Origin: Zopfochytrium polystomum
Lineage: Eukaryota > Chytridiomycota > Chytridiomycetes > Chytridiales > Chytridiaceae
DNA length: 64,000 nucleotides
NCBI GenBank assembly: GCA_025765615.1
Contig: JAIVFJ010000127.1
Span: 1-64,000, forward strand
Direction of reading: 5' to 3'
The notes under the pieces were generated by a model, which made no database searches, was not told the origin of the DNA, and saw only the letters and a program-made list of their open reading frames with translations. Positions within the stretch are counted from its first letter, which is position 1. The number at the start of each line of letters is the position of its first letter. The position numbers and the translations under genes were made by a program. Shown piece after piece: positions 63,971 through 64,000 of the stretch.

Positions 63971-64000
63971 GTAAGTGAATACTTCATTCGCGACTTGTTG

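Overview
The window is nuclear DNA of a fungus. Most genes are split by short GT..AG introns, mostly 40-110 nt. The gene set (GH28 pectinase, LysM-chitosanase, SUN protein, chromodomain LTR element, Helitron, six-helix cyclic nucleotide phosphodiesterase, Cache receptor, a FANCE-like protein) suggests an early-diverging, probably zoosporic (chytrid-type) fungus. That lineage is an inference from gene content only. Exon models below were read by eye from reading frame, splice signals and family conservation; lengths divisible by three and agreement with known family sizes support them.

Layout. 1-4139: end of a Helitron with a Rep-helicase open to the left edge. 4.8-14.3 kb: exported or lipid-related proteins on the plus strand: a secreted two-domain protein, endopolygalacturonase, a WS/DGAT acyltransferase, and a LysM + GH46-type chitosanase with a GPI-like tail, separated by simple repeats. 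14.7-17.9 kb: SUN nuclear-envelope protein. 18.3-35.6 kb: a long minus-strand run: unknown helical protein, FANCE-like protein, XPB/Ssl2 helicase of TFIIH, three-RRM protein, START protein, bZIP factor, frameshifted Cache receptor, and TBP. A DJ-1 gene diverges from TBP at 35.8 kb.

36.6-42.6 kb is a repeat island. It holds a 3180-bp chromodomain Ty3/gypsy-type element (37240-40419) with 353-bp LTRs that read identical and a TGAAT target duplication, plus a solo LTR of the same family flanked by ACTTG. The element has lost reverse transcriptase, RNase H and the integrase core. Its LTR carries a dense, near-perfect array of heat-shock-factor-type sites upstream of a TATA box. Its primer-binding site is an exact 11-nt complement of the predicted 5' end of its own RNA, which is Tf1-type self-priming. 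I regard this combination as the most interesting system in the window.

42.6-64 kb is dense and housekeeping-like: a cyclin-box protein, anoctamin/TMEM16, ECM29 proteasome adaptor (25 exons, one apparently flanked by a 25-28 nt intron), casein kinase 1, a C9orf78/Tls1-type splicing factor whose start codon lies 34 bp from that of a membrane phosphodiesterase, and the first exons of an RPAP3-type TPR co-chaperone running off the right edge.
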